Shown in pieces: positions 21,731 to 33,486 of a stretch of 64,000 bases of DNA. The translations under genes and the position numbers were made by a program. Origin of the DNA: Excoecaria cochinchinensis (Eukaryota; Streptophyta; Magnoliopsida; Malpighiales; Euphorbiaceae). Positions within the stretch are counted from its first letter, which is position 1; each line of letters opens with the position of its first letter. The DNA lies in the NCBI GenBank assembly GCA_947683425.1, contig CANTUQ010000031.1:2243001-2307000 (forward strand), read 5' to 3'. The notes under the pieces are model-generated. The model searched no databases. It was not told where the DNA came from and was given only the letters and a program-made list of their open reading frames with translations.

Positions 21731-23894
21731 GTTTTGCAAAATCTGCAGAATTCTGCAGATTTTCTTCCTCCCTCTCTCAACCACAAACACACAAAACTCA
21801 TTCAAAAACCTCTTACCTCAAACCCAGCCATCCATTAGCATCAATAACCATAATATAACATTAATCAATAAGAAATTTCACACAATTCATTAATTTGAAC
21901 CGCCAATTCCAAGAATCATCCAAAACCCCAATTTATGCACAAAATCACATTAACTCCAACATTATCATAATTAACTCATACTTTTGCAAGATTCACATTG
22001 CAAAACAAAAACCCATAGCATATACATCAAAATAAAGAACGTACAATGACAGAATTCTAAGAAACCATCAAATCTCATATATAAACATATATATACATGA
22101 AAACCAAGAAATTCACAAACCTCAAAATCCTTAGCTCCTATTGCTTGGATCCACTAGTTCCAGCCTTCTCTTTGCCCTTTGGCTTGCGAGGAGGCTCAAC
22201 TAAGCACAAACAAGCACCCAAACACCAAAAACACAAACCCTAACTTAGATCCAACCCAAGAAGAAGAAGAGAAAATGCATGAATAATACAAGGAAAAAGC
22301 AAGAACTTACCAAGGAAGATGCAAAGGAGTAATTAATTCCACCACTTGAGCTTGAATCTAAGTAAAACACTTAGGAGAGTGCAAAGGAGGAAGAAGAAGA
22401 AGAAGAAGGAAGAGATAAAATGGGAAAATGGGTTTCAAAAATCTGATTTTCCCTTTTTCATTTTCTCTTTCCCCTCTTTCTTTCCCCTTTACACATGTCA
22501 ACCATCTAGTGGAGGAGATTACTTACTCACACCCTAACTAAGTGTATCACATGCACACAATGAAACACCCTAATAATGCACCCTACACATGTATGAGCAA
22601 CACACACAATGATCTCTCAAGTACACACCCTACAAATGTATGAATGCATACACACCACAATAACCCACTAGTGCATATCCTACTATGGTGCATTCACACA
22701 CACATAATGCAACTCCCATGCACACACACTACAATGGTGCACTCATGCACACACAAACCTGTCCCAACTAATTCACACTATAGTGCAACACATGCACACA
22801 CACGCACCAGAAAAAACCCCAAATCATACTATATTACCAAAATGCCCTTATGATCATGCCAAAACACATACAAATACATACACACACATGGCTCGCTCTA
22901 CTAGGGGGCAAACGGGGTGTGACATGCCAAGTGGACTTGGTAGGTATGTGCTTTGAATGAAGAAAAGAGAGAGAAAGGGAGAGAGAAGGAACACAGAAAT
23001 CTGCATTCCCGTTTCCCATCCCTCTCACGTTCTCTCCTTCTCCTCTTCTTCATTTTCTACTTTCTCTTCTTTTTCTCTTTTGGCTGGGATTTGTACTTTG
23101 CTTTGAGGTGATTTTGTTTGGGTTTGGAGCAAGATCGAAAAGGTATGTATGGGGTTTAGGTTCCCTGCATTTTTGGGTTCATCTTCTTCCTCTTCTTCTT
23201 CTGATTTTATTTAAGTTAGGGTTTTTGGAAGTGTAATTTGTGGGTTTTGGTTTGTGCAAGCTTTGGGTGACAAGAGGAAGCTTAAAGGCAAGGAAAAGAT
23301 TGAAGATTAAAGCTTGAAGAGGATTGTGGTCTTGGTGCTTCAAAGAGGTTTGGGAGCTTTGACTTCTGAAATTGAGTTTTGAGTTGTCTCTGCCCTATTT
23401 CTTTTTGGATCGTAAATGTGTATCTGTACTTGATTTCCAGAAAATTTGAGTGCTTTGTTATGAGTTTATGCATGTATTTGTTTGGGAATTTTCTTGAATG
23501 GTTATGTTTTTGTGATTTGAAGTTGGCATGATTCTGGAAATTTGTAAGATGTTTGGTGTTTAAAATGGTGTGTGGGATATGATAGTGTACATATGTTGAG
23601 TTAAGAGCTGGAATTGTGAGCTTAAGATGGTGATTTTGGTGAGTTATGCATATATAAGTTTTACTCAAATGTGATTCTTAAATTGTTGGATAAATTGCTT
23701 GATTGAGTATGATATTACATATGGTGATAATAAGTTGAGTAGGAAAGGTAAGTTCTGGGTGAATTTTATGGTTTACTAAGTGCAATTTTGATGTATGTGG
23801 TTTTTGGTTGGAAACTGGAGTGAACTCTGCAGTTTCTAGAAATTCTAGAAGTCATATGGCGGTAAGGAAATGGCTCACGCCGTGTGGATCGAGG

Positions 23895-24150
23895 ATATTC
23901 ATCAGAAAGTGCATGGCCATCGTCTTACACGGCGGTAAGGGACTACCCATACCGCCGTGCAAAATGCTACTGCCCTAAGAGCGTTTTGAGCTGAATGTCT
24001 CACACGGGGGTAAGGGTCCCCCCATACCGCCGTGTGAAATGTTTTTGCCAGTGCCTGTGTAAGTCGTCGGTAAGGTGTAAACCATACCCCCGTGTAAGGT
24101 GCCTTACACGGCGGTAAGGGACTACCCATACCGCCGTGTAAAACGCTACT
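23895..24150 (+). repeat. Palindromic island of solo LTR G
   Basis: Repeated hairpins: TTACACGGCGGTAAGGG, then a 5-base loop, then CCCATACCGCCGTGTAA, arms of 17 bases with one mismatch. Variants recur near 23920, 24000, 24060 and 24105. The position is about 1.2-1.5 kb from the LTR start after removing C. Confidence 0.85.
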
Positions 24151-24816
24151 GTCCTCAGTTTTACAGATTTTTGACCTTCTTCCTTTTCACTCCTTTTTCT
24201 CTTATGCTTGGGTTAAAATATTATTTAGTGTTATTTCATATATCTCATAGCATTTAATGGCATGTTTTACTATGCTAAATCTTGTGAATGCTATAGTTGA
24301 TAATAAAACGAGTCAGTTATGCCTTGAGACATGAACTCAACATGTGGTTAGTATTGTGCTATGCCAAATTATTTGATTATTATGGTTGACGTCAGAATGC
24401 AAAATTATGCCTTAGCTCAAGAGCCCAATGTGTTATGCTTATCCATAATTTTATTTATGCATGATAATTATTGTAAATGGTTTTGAAGGTGATTTCGGGT
24501 GTTTGAACCCTATGTTTAAGTAAGTAAATGTTTTATGATTCTGCATGTTGATGTATGACTTAGTTTATTGATGTCATTTACTGGTATAATATGGTTTCTT
24601 ATATTTGATTTTGATATGCCTTAGAGTAATGAATAAAGTTAAAGTGTGTGAATGGATTGCAATGTAAATTATTCAATGCATGTCTGGCATTATGAACATA
24701 TTGATATGCCTATCATACTCTGGTCTACGCATGATGATATATATATATATATGTACTATGTGATTTGAATCATGAATCATTTATGCGTGACCTGCTAGAG
24801 TCAAGTCAGTGGATAG

Positions 24817-24830
24817 TTAGGCATGCCTAA
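24817..24830. promoter_or_regulatory. 14-bp dyad of solo LTR G
   Basis: TTAGGCATGCCTAA after GTGGATAG, identical to the dyads of C and H although the flanks differ. Confidence 0.6.
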
Positions 24831-26104
24831 TAGAGCCCTATAGCTGCAGCGCCCTTTTGGACGTTTGGACCCTGATCATGTCCCCCGTTTGGTTCCTCGC
24901 GAACCCTTTTTAATGTGTTTGGATCCTCGCGATCCTTTTCAATGTGTTTGGATCTTGTTTAAGGTCCCCCCTTTGAAAAATATTTTTGAATGTGGAAAAT
25001 GATGTTGCTTATTGACTCGTTCCCGTAAGGTACGCTACCGTTCAGTCCGTACCAACAAGGTACTGTAAGTTCACTACCGTTCAGTCTGTAACAGCAAAGT
25101 ACTGTCAGTTCACTCGTTATCCATGATTTTGAGTCAGCAGGTATTCTATTTGTTTTGTCTGATATGAGTAAATGAATGTGATATCCGAATGAGCATTATT
25201 TCGGACATGTGGAACAGTTATGTATCTGAATGAGATTATGAATCTCTAAATTGGGTTGAATATAAGCTTGAATTATTAAGTGCTTGGGCTAATTAGTATG
25301 TACATGAATGTGATTTTGTACTTTTGACCATTATGGTGAATTATGTGAATTAGTATAAGTATGAGTGCATTCTTGACTATGGATTGCTATAAATAATGAG
25401 TAATGTTAATTGTTTTCTCTAGTTTTGTTATGGTAGTAGTCTCAGCATGTTGGCATGCGTTTCATCTTATTATTTGATTATATATGTATTATTGTGATGC
25501 TAGGTATGTGGATCAGCTTTCAGTAAGTGCATGTGCCATAACGAAATGTTATGTTATATGTCTCTTTGGACTCAGTTATCATAGCGTCTTCGGTATGTTG
25601 TCATGTGTCGCATTCCATGGCATGATACTTTATGTATTAGAGTTATGCAGTGGAAGAGTAGTGTTTAGACGATGTCCTGTGGTTCTCAGCTGGTGTGGGT
25701 GTATTATGGTATGATATGGACATATTGAGATTTCTATAAATCTGTATGCTAGATGTATATACTAATTGCAACTCACGTGAGTTGGCTTTTATTGAGTACC
25801 TAGATATTCTAGTATGATAATTGCATGTTTAAAGGTTTGTGTTTATGCATGACGCAATTCTGATATCTAATATCTTGGTAAGTATTTGCATGTGGGATGG
25901 TAAGTATTTTTGCATGATAATATCTGTATCTTATATGATATTCCGTCTGCTTGATTTGCTTAATATGATTATAAAATGTGGTAACCGTATGTATATATAT
26001 ACGCATGTGGATGTGAGTTTCTGAGTTCATGGTTTTATATACAAGCATGTATATCTATCTGCTATGATTATTTGCATATGCCATTTGTGTATGTGACTTG
26101 CCTT

Positions 26105-26189
26105 GGCGACCATTGTGAATGGCCGTCCATTTTGCTTGCGTGTTCTCCCTACTATGCATTTATCGCTTAGCACGGATTCTTTTCCATGC
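26105..26189 (+). promoter_or_regulatory. Stem-loop cluster of solo LTR G, partly decayed
   Basis: Hairpin 1, GGCGACCATT-GTG-AATGGCCGTC (26105-26127), pairs well with a G-T pair where others have A-T. Hairpin 2 is damaged (CTATGCA against CGCTTAG), and hairpin 3 has one C-A mismatch. The order and spacing match the other LTRs. Confidence 0.6.
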
Positions 26190-26999
26190 AGGTGGCAGGT
26201 TTTGTTCGGTTCGAGTCGAGCATCTGCAAGGTCGGCCACATAGGAGTTAGAAGTTGCGTTATTTTTTGTTATCAGTTTTTATATTTTGGATTTTGTATTT
26301 GTTTTCACAGCTTTTGTACATGTATTTATAAGTAAGGATCCGGATGTAATATTTTGGGCTAAGTACATGTTATTATATGTATATATCAAGTTATGGGATG
26401 CACCTTCCGTATTATGCTTCCGCTGAACAGTTGTGTGTATATATATGTGTATGCTGCCGCTTAGTGCCTGCGTGTGTATAAATTATTGCATGATCAGCTT
26501 CTGCCCTCAGGGTAAGTTTTAAATTCACCCGTGTTTTTGTATGCTTGTGATGCATAAATGTACGTTAGTATTGTCTTGTATGTGAGTGTGCAGCGGGTAG
26601 CGCGCCTGTCTGTGCCCTTCCAACGGGGGTGTCGGATGGGGGTGTTAAAGGATGAATAAGCAAAGAAAATTAATTTTTCTTGCTTAAATCAAACCAAAGA
26701 TGAAATGTTTCTTAGAGAAGAAGAGATTAAAACTTGAAGAATGTTTTTTTTTTGAAGAAGAAAAACGTTTGCCTTTACCTTTGCTTGAGAGAAAACTAAA
26801 CCCTTTTTCTTTTAATCAAAATCCAGCCCCCTTGTAAATGAAGACAAATCTTCATTTTGTTTCCCTATCTTTTCCCAAAATGGCAAGAGACAAAGTGCTA
26901 TTTCCTTTTTCGTTACCCAAAAATTGCACCAAATCGTGAAAGAAACGAAAAAAATGGACAGCAAATTGACCAGGAAACCCAGAAGGCGAGGCAAAAAAA

Positions 27000-27175
27000 A
27001 TGCCCGCATGCGAAACCCCGCGACATGAGCACGAGAGGGGGCATGCGTTTCCCAGCGAGGCGCGCCTGTCGCCTGGCGAGGCGCACCCCAAGCGGGCGCA
27101 CGCCCTCAGCGATGCGCGCGCCCTCTTGGCAGCACGCGTACACCCTGAGCAGGCACGGCCCACACGTGCGGCACG
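27000..27175 (-). repeat. GC-rich island in the LTR of element B
   Basis: CpG-dense stretch with GGCGAGGCGC and GGCGCGCC repeats and short inverted repeats, 190-370 bp from the sense 5' end of the LTR. It corresponds in place, not in sequence, to the island of A. Confidence 0.75.
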
Positions 27176-27719
27176 CAAATAAAATAAAAATAAAAATAAA
27201 AGGAATAAAAATAAGTGTAAAAAGTGCGAATTTTTGAATTAAAAATTTTTAGAGGAACAAAGGAGATTTTCGACAATGAAGACATCATTTTTGACACCTT
27301 TACTTGTGGCAAGCACTATTTTCATCATCAGGTAATCCTGATCTTAGACCGCCTCGGGACCCGGTGTCTACACATGGTCACAACCATTTGGCCATCCCAA
27401 TTGAACTTAACTTGCCATAAACCTTAATTAATATCATCTTAGCTATCTAGTGATGATTTACATGAATGCGAATTGAATCTAATTGTAAGCTTGTGACAAT
27501 GATTGTACAAGCATGAGGATTATGGTGGTGAATTTCTTGTATATATATGTACATGCTCATGCAATAACCTATCTAAAACTAATGATAGAATGGTGATGTG
27601 AATAATAAGGTATGTGAACTGTGTAATGAATTTTAATGGGATAATTCTATAATATCATAATGCCATAACAAGAATAATAATCAAATGATGCTTTAGCCTG
27701 CAAGTCAAGTAGTGGATAG

Positions 27720-27733
27720 ATAGGCATGCCTAT
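27720..27733. promoter_or_regulatory. 14-bp dyad of LTR fragment K
   Basis: ATAGGCATGCCTAT. Compared with TTAGGCATGCCTAA in C, G and H, both outer bases changed together, so the palindrome is kept. Confidence 0.6.
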
Positions 27734-28163
27734 AGAGTCTAAGTGTTGCAGCCCAATGCGTCCAATTCCTCTGGAATCACAAGGTTATGTAAATCCTTAT
27801 TGGATTCTAATGTGATATTATGTTGATGTTTCGTACCTTAGGGTACTAGTACATATGTGAGGTATCTACGGATACCAAAGTGATTACTGTACACATGTGG
27901 TACCAATGCGGTACTCGTTATCCGTATCTTTAAATTGCAGGCAAATTCATAATCAAAATGGTAATAAACACAATTAATACATGTGATATATTCTTCATTG
28001 CTTGTGGGTGATAAGTAATGCTATATGTAAAAATGTGTTATGCGATTATACTATGAGTAAATATGATAGTGAAGGCTTGTTATATATATATTAAACAACC
28101 ATGAATCTTTACATGATGTTAGAATGTTTTAGTATTGTGTTTATGTTATGTATGTGTTCCCCA

Positions 28164-28203
28164 CTAAGCGTTATCGCTTAGCATGGGTTTTGTTAATCCG
28201 TGT
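28164..28203 (+). promoter_or_regulatory. Stem-loop cluster of LTR fragment K
   Basis: Hairpin 2, CTAAGCG-TTAT-CGCTTAG (28164-28181), is perfect. Hairpin 3 pairs GCATGG with CCGTGT (28181-28203) through two G-T pairs. It is followed by AGGT, as in most other copies. Hairpin 1 is not seen. Confidence 0.65.
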
Positions 28204-28585
28204 AGGTACAGACGTGAGGTGATCGTGAAGGACAAACCTGCATTGCCATTGGTCAACACTAGGAGTTCTTATAGTGTAGGTTCTTGGGAAGTTTGGCAAT
28301 GAGTTTTGTATATGTAATGTTTAATCCTTTTTATATCTAAGCAGTATGTATGGATGTAATAACTAAGTATTATATCAATATGTGTATGATATGTATATAA
28401 GTATGTGAATGAGTCAGTTCTGGCATGTGAGGTTCATTGTGTGTGAATGCGTGACTTATGAAATTTAATTGTATAGATTCTAGCATGCGTGTATGATAGT
28501 GTCTTGTGCATGTGTTTGCTGTGTGGCGACCGTTCTCGACTGTTTCAGCTGCACTGTTCTAGTGGTCGGGAATGGGTGTCTCACA

Positions 28586-31500
28586 CACGATGTCTGTTCA
28601 CCTTGAACTCGTTCTCACCCCTCGGGTGCCTCAATGTCACTACTCCAAATTTGTTAGCTCCCACAACTTCAAAGGGTCCCTTCCACTGTGATTTCAGCTT
28701 TTCGAGAAATAATCGTAGCCTGCTATCATAGAGAAGCACTTTCATTCCAGGCACAAATTCCTTCCTTATTAACTTTCGATCATGCCACTTCTTGGTATTG
28801 TCCTTGTATTTCGTGGCATGATCATATGCCCAAAATCGGAGCTCTTCAAGCTCATTCAGCTGCAAGGACCTGCACTTTCTTGCACTTTCAAGGTCTAAAT
28901 TCAAAAATTTTGTGGCCTAGTAAGCCTTATGCTCTAATTCCACCGGAAGGTGACAAGACTTCCCATAAACCAACCTAAAGGGAGACATCCCTATCGGTGT
29001 CTTAAATGCTGTCCTATAAGCCCACAGAGCTTCATCTAGTTTAAGGTACCAGTCTTTCCTAGATGCATTGACCGTCTTTTCTAAAATGGCTTTTAATTCT
29101 CGGTTGGACACTTCAACCTGTCAATTAGCTTGAGCATGATAAGGGGTAGTAACCTTATGCCTAACTCCAAATTTTTTCAATAAAGCTTTAAATTGGTGGT
29201 TAACAAAGTGTTTACCACCATCGCTAATAATGGCTCTAGGGGTTCCATATTGGGTGAATATATTCTTCCTCAAAAAGTCTAGCACAACTTTGGCATCACA
29301 AGTTCTAGTGGCTATGGCTTCTACCCATTTGCTCACATAGTCTACTGCCACTAAAATATACTCAAACCCATAGGAAATCGAAAAAGGCCCCATAAAGTCT
29401 ATTCCCCACACATTAAACAACTCTACTTCAAGCATTTTGGTTAAGGGCATTTCATCTCTCCTAGTAATATTACCTACCCTTTGGCATCTATCACATGTCT
29501 GCACAAATAATTTAACATCGTTAAATATTGTAGGCCAATAAAAACCAGAAGAAAGAATTTTCGATGCCGTTCTATTTGATCCATAATGTCCATCTGCTTT
29601 CCCACTGTGACAAGCTTTGATGATCTCTCCTTTCTCTTCATCTGGAATGCATCTTCTTAGCACTTGATCAGCACATAGGCAAAATAGATAAGGGTCATTC
29701 CAAATGTAGTGCTTTGCATCAGCCTTCAACTTCTTCCTCTGCTGCCATGTGAATTCGTTTGGCATATATCCTCCTGCAAGAAAATTGGCTATATTAGCGA
29801 ACCAAGGTACAGAAATTTCACACATAAATAAAGTACAAATACGCTCATCAGGGAATAAATCTAAAATTTCCCCTTTCACAATGTGATCATTCTCCAATCT
29901 CGACAAATGATCTGCCACAAAGTTTTTCGCTCCCTTCTTATCTTTAATTTCCAAATCAAACTCTTGCAAGAGGAGCACCCATCTAATCAGTCTTGGTTTT
30001 GACTCCTTCTTAGCAAACAAATGCCTCAAGGCTGCATGGTCGGACCACACCACAATTTTTGCACCCAGCAAATACGGCTTAAACTTCTCGAAAGCATAAG
30101 CAATTGCAAGAAGTTCCTTCTCAGTTGTGATGTAATTCACCTGGGCTCCCATCAAGGTATGACTCGCATAATAAACTGCATGAAACACCTTCTCCCGCCT
30201 TTGTCCGACCACTGCCCCTACTGCAAAATCACTAGCATCACACATTAGTTCAAAAGGCAAATTCCAATCCGGAGATATAATCACTAGGGCTGAAATAAGC
30301 CTCTGTTTCAAAGTTTCAAATGCCAGCATACAATCGCTATTAAAATCAAAAGGAGCATATTTCATCAGCAAATTAGATAAGGGTTTTGCAATTTTCAAAA
30401 AATCTTTTATAAATCGGCGGTAAAACCCTGCATGCCCTAAAAAAACTCTTAATCCCTTAACACTTGTTGGGGGTGGTAATTTTTCTATTACTTCCACCTT
30501 GGCCTTATCAACCTCTATCCCTTTCTCTGAAATTTTGTGCCCAAGCACAATGCCTTCTCTCACCGTAAAGTGGCATTTCTCCCAATTCAATACTAAGTTA
30601 GTCTTTTCACACCTCCCTAGCACCAAATCAAGATGCTCTAAACAGCTCTCAAAATCTCCTCCATAAATGGTGAAATCATCCATAAACACCTCCATAAATT
30701 TCTCTATGAAGTCGTGAAATATTGCCATCATACACCGCTAAAATGTAGCTGGTGCATTACACAATCCAAAAGGCATCTCCTATATGCAAATGTGCCATAA
30801 GGGCAGGTAAAGGTTGTTTTCTCCTAATCTTCAGGGCTATGGGAATTTATAAATATCCTGAATACCCATCGAAAAAGCAATAAAACCTATTCCTCGCTAA
30901 CCTCTCTAGCATCTGATCAATGAATGGCAATGGGAAATGATCTTTCCTAGTGGCATTATTCAGCCTTCTATAGTCTATACAAACTCTCCAATCCGTAAAT
31001 GTACGAGTCGAAATAAGTTCATCTAACTCATTTTTAACCACTGTCATCCCCCCTTTCTTAGGAACATATTGCACCGGGCTAACCCATCTACTATCAAAGA
31101 TTGGATAGATAATAAATGAATCAAGGAGTTTAAGTACCTCCTTTTTTACCACTTCTTGCATCACTGGGTTGAGTCTCCTTTGGAGCTAAGCTACTGGTTT
31201 GCATTCTTCCTCCATTGGGATCCGGTGAGTGCAGTAGCTTGGGTCAATCCCCTTTAAATCCGACGTCTCCTATCCAATTGCATCCTTGTACCTTTCCAGC
31301 ACTTCAAGCAGCATCTTCTCCTCAAAACCTATCAACAGAGAAGAAATAATTACTGGCTTTGTCTCATTCTCTAAAAACACATATTTTAAGTGAGAAGGAA
31401 GGGGTTTAAGTTCAGAATTTGAATCGCCCTTTTTCTGACTAAGCTCTTCTTGCTGTGATTCCTCTTCTCCACATCCCTTTTCTACAGCTGCTATCACTTC

Positions 31501-32048
31501 TACCCCTCTCTCATCCAACTCTTCATCCTCCAAAGAATGCATTAAGCTCACATTCGATGAATCATCTAGCAACCTATTCTCTTGAGCTTCCTCTATATAT
31601 TCGTCTATTGTATCTACAAAATAGGCTGACTCCTCCAAATCACTTGACAGATATTTCTGAGCCTTATTCATGTCTACCACTAACTCTTTATTATTGAACC
31701 GTAGGGTGACCATTTGACCATGTACATCAATCAAATCTTTCGCTGTATTCAAAAATGACCTCCCCACAATGAGTGGTACCTTTCAATCTTCTTCCATCTC
31801 CATTACCACAAAATCCACTGGGAAAATGAATTTTCCCACCTTCACCAACAAGTCCTCAATCACCCCCTTGGGTCTCCTTACCGACCTATCTGCAAGTTGG
31901 AGTCTCATTCCCGTCTCCTTGAGCTCTCCGAGATTAAGTTTCCTGTATATAGAATATGGCATCAAGTTAATGCTAGCACCTAGGTCACAAAAAGCACTTC
32001 CATAAAAATTTTCACCAATTTCACAAGGTAATGTGAAACTACCTAGAT
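28586..32048 (-). pseudogene. pol: Broken pol of Athila element E
   Basis: Protease lies at 31783-32048 with CDLGASINLMP and the Athila-type stretch around GVIEDLLVKVG. A variable linker (31270-31767) follows, then the start of reverse transcriptase (30847-31164), a damaged stretch (30735-30846), and a long frame (29121-30731) with FMDDF, RNase H (CDASDFAVG, TTEKELLA, WSDHAALRH) and integrase (CDRCQ, WGIDFMGPF, IISDGGKHF). The integrase C-terminus lies at 28586-29111. Stops near 31186, 30739, 29119 and 28918 break the frame; most are explained by C to T or G to A changes. It ends at K, a few residues before the usual integrase end. Confidence 0.92.
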
Positions 32049-32440
32049 TGTAACACCCCCTTCCCATACGTAGGCGATCCCATCCGAGAAGGAGTGAGAT
32101 GCCGTATGAGTAAAGGTGTCACCAACAATAGCAAAGCAAAACATACAATCATTCATAACATACATTCAGAAAATACAGAATAATTTAAACTTTATATAAA
32201 AAGAAAGCACAGGCTGATCATGCATTACTATAATTAAACTATTACAATAATGTTCTGATCAGCAAGCTGATACAAAATAATATTACATATACAAAAAATA
32301 TAGATACAAAGGCAGAAGCTGATACAGAGAGTTCTATACAAAAAGAATCAATAACTGATACAAAACTGAGCCCTACACTAAACCCTTCTGTGTTGGCTTG
32401 ATGACGGCGACTCTCACAAGGCAAAACTCCTTCCGCACCT

Positions 32441-32525
32441 GCACGGGTAAACACACCGTGCTAAGCGATAAACACTTAGTGGGGAAACACACATAAATTA
32501 TGGACAGCCACTCACAGTGGTCGTC
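32441..32525 (-). promoter_or_regulatory. Stem-loop cluster in the 3' LTR of D
   Basis: Hairpin 1, GACGACCACT-GTG-AGTGGCTGTC in sense (32503-32525), carries CCACT/AGTGG where H and G have CCATT/AATGG, a compensated double change. Hairpin 2 (32461-32479) has one arm damaged, CACTTAG for CGCTTAG, a change at CpG. Hairpin 3 pairs GCACGG with CCGTGC perfectly. Confidence 0.7.
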
Positions 32526-33460
32526 AAGGCATAACACATTCACAATGGCAGAATGCAAGGACTATTACATAATCCAAATAAACATGCTCGTATTTAAAAG
32601 CCATACATTCAATATCTCATAATTATATACATTACAGAATAAACCAGCATGTATTTCATCATTAAACTCATTCAGATATTCCATTCAAGCCAGATCAAAT
32701 CAGAACAATTCCATTACAAATCAAAACCCATAATTATAACATCAAACTAATACCAACAAAACATGCATAAACATATCCAAGCCTCAAGAACACAAACCCT
32801 AACAATTTACAGTAAACTCAAAATCAACCACAATTCACAAACAAAAATCCCAAACCTGAAATTCTATGCTTCTCTTCACTTAATCCCACTGCTCCCAGCA
32901 ATCTCCTTGCCTTTGGGATCACGTGGAGCCTCAGCTAAACACAAACAACCAACATGCAAACCCTAAATCAAATCTAAACTAAAGGAAGAAGAAGAAGATG
33001 AAAATTACAGTAAAACAAGGACAAAGATATGCACTTACCAAGCTAGAGAATGCAAGGAGAGATTAACTTCACCAATTCAAGCTTGAATCCTCACCACAAT
33101 TCTTAGAGTAAAGAAAATGAAGAAAAAGAAGAGAAGAAACGTGAGAGAAAGAAGATAACGTGAATCTGTTATCTTCACTTCTTCCTTTCCTTTTTCTTTT
33201 TCTTTTCTTTGCCCTAATTATGTGTCAAATTCCTATTAGTGAAGCTAACCACTCACACCAAACTAAAATGCATTACACACACCCTAAGTAACCTCATTTA
33301 AATGCACCCTACAATGGTATAAGTAAGTGCACACAAATATAACTCAATTAATTCTCACCTTAATACCATGTATGCACCCACACAATAATAAAACCCTAAA
33401 ATCATATATTTTACTAAAATACCCTTATGAAATGCTGAACACATGCGAATGCTTACACAT

Positions 33461-33484
33461 ACAGACAGACAGACAGACAGACAG
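33461..33484. repeat. ACAG microsatellite in the 3' LTR of D
   Basis: Six ACAG units here against five in the other LTR (39045-39064). This, with no other net gap, explains the 4-bp length difference between the LTRs. Confidence 0.9.
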
Positions 33485-33486
33485 GC

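Larger units (their letters stand above)
20270..22924 (-). mobile_element. Solo LTR C (Tekay/Del-like, 2655 bp)
   Basis: It starts TGTGATACCCC on the plus strand, ends GGGGTGTGACA, and is flanked by TGCCA on both sides. The start and end resemble the LTRs of chromovirus D, giving the family and the minus sense direction. It holds the stem-loop cluster (20662-20747), dyad (21172-21185) and CpG island (21405-21730). There is no interior. Confidence 0.93.
19989..26649 (+). mobile_element. Solo LTR G (Tekay/Del-like, about 4.0 kb), interrupted by C
   Basis: It starts TGTCACACCCC, ends GGGGGTGTTAAA, and is flanked on both sides by GGATG. The expected final CA is AA here, probably a later change. 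Removing C and its duplication leaves 4001 bp. In sense order it holds a palindromic island (23895-24150), the dyad TTAGGCATGCCTAA (24817-24830) and the stem-loop cluster (26105-26189). No coding region or primer site is present, so it is a solo LTR. Confidence 0.9.
13027..27372 (-). mobile_element. Element B: decayed Tat-type retrotransposon, 5' half
   Basis: On the minus strand B has a 5' LTR (18086-27372, interrupted), a tRNA-Arg-type primer site, a leader, and broken gag, protease and reverse transcriptase parallel to those of A. Pol stops at 13027, where A begins; the remaining half should lie left of the window. The outer LTR end abuts fragment K, with CATGG as the expected right target duplication. 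B is clearly older than A: it has several stops and frameshifts. Confidence 0.9.
18086..27372 (-). mobile_element. 5' LTR of element B, split by nested solo LTRs
   Basis: The inner end TGTGACGCG lies next to the primer site and the outer end GGGACCCGGTGTCTACA is at 27372. Insertion G with its 5-bp duplication accounts for 6666 bp, leaving an LTR of about 2.62 kb. It holds (ATA)n tracts at 19345-19530, an ATTTACCCTCAGA motif near 19845 shared with other Tat LTRs, and a GC-rich island at 27000-27175. Confidence 0.88.
27373..28585 (+). mobile_element. LTR fragment K (Tekay/Del-like, 3' part)
   Basis: K lacks coding sequence but carries the dyad ATAGGCATGCCTAT (27720-27733) and stem-loops (28164-28203) in plus orientation. 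It ends near GGTGTCTCACA at 28585-28587, beside the integrase reading frame of Athila E. Its left part is cut by insertion of B and should continue left of the window. Its first bases (GGTCACAACCATTTGG) resemble the repeat unit of island L, so B probably entered the island of K. The right boundary is uncertain by a few bases. Confidence 0.7.

Noticed and set aside
21352..21858. Frames on both strands with SRSRQR and RDRDR runs that look like an RS-domain protein
   Set aside because: Produced by the TCGCGA palindromes of LTR C, readable in both directions.
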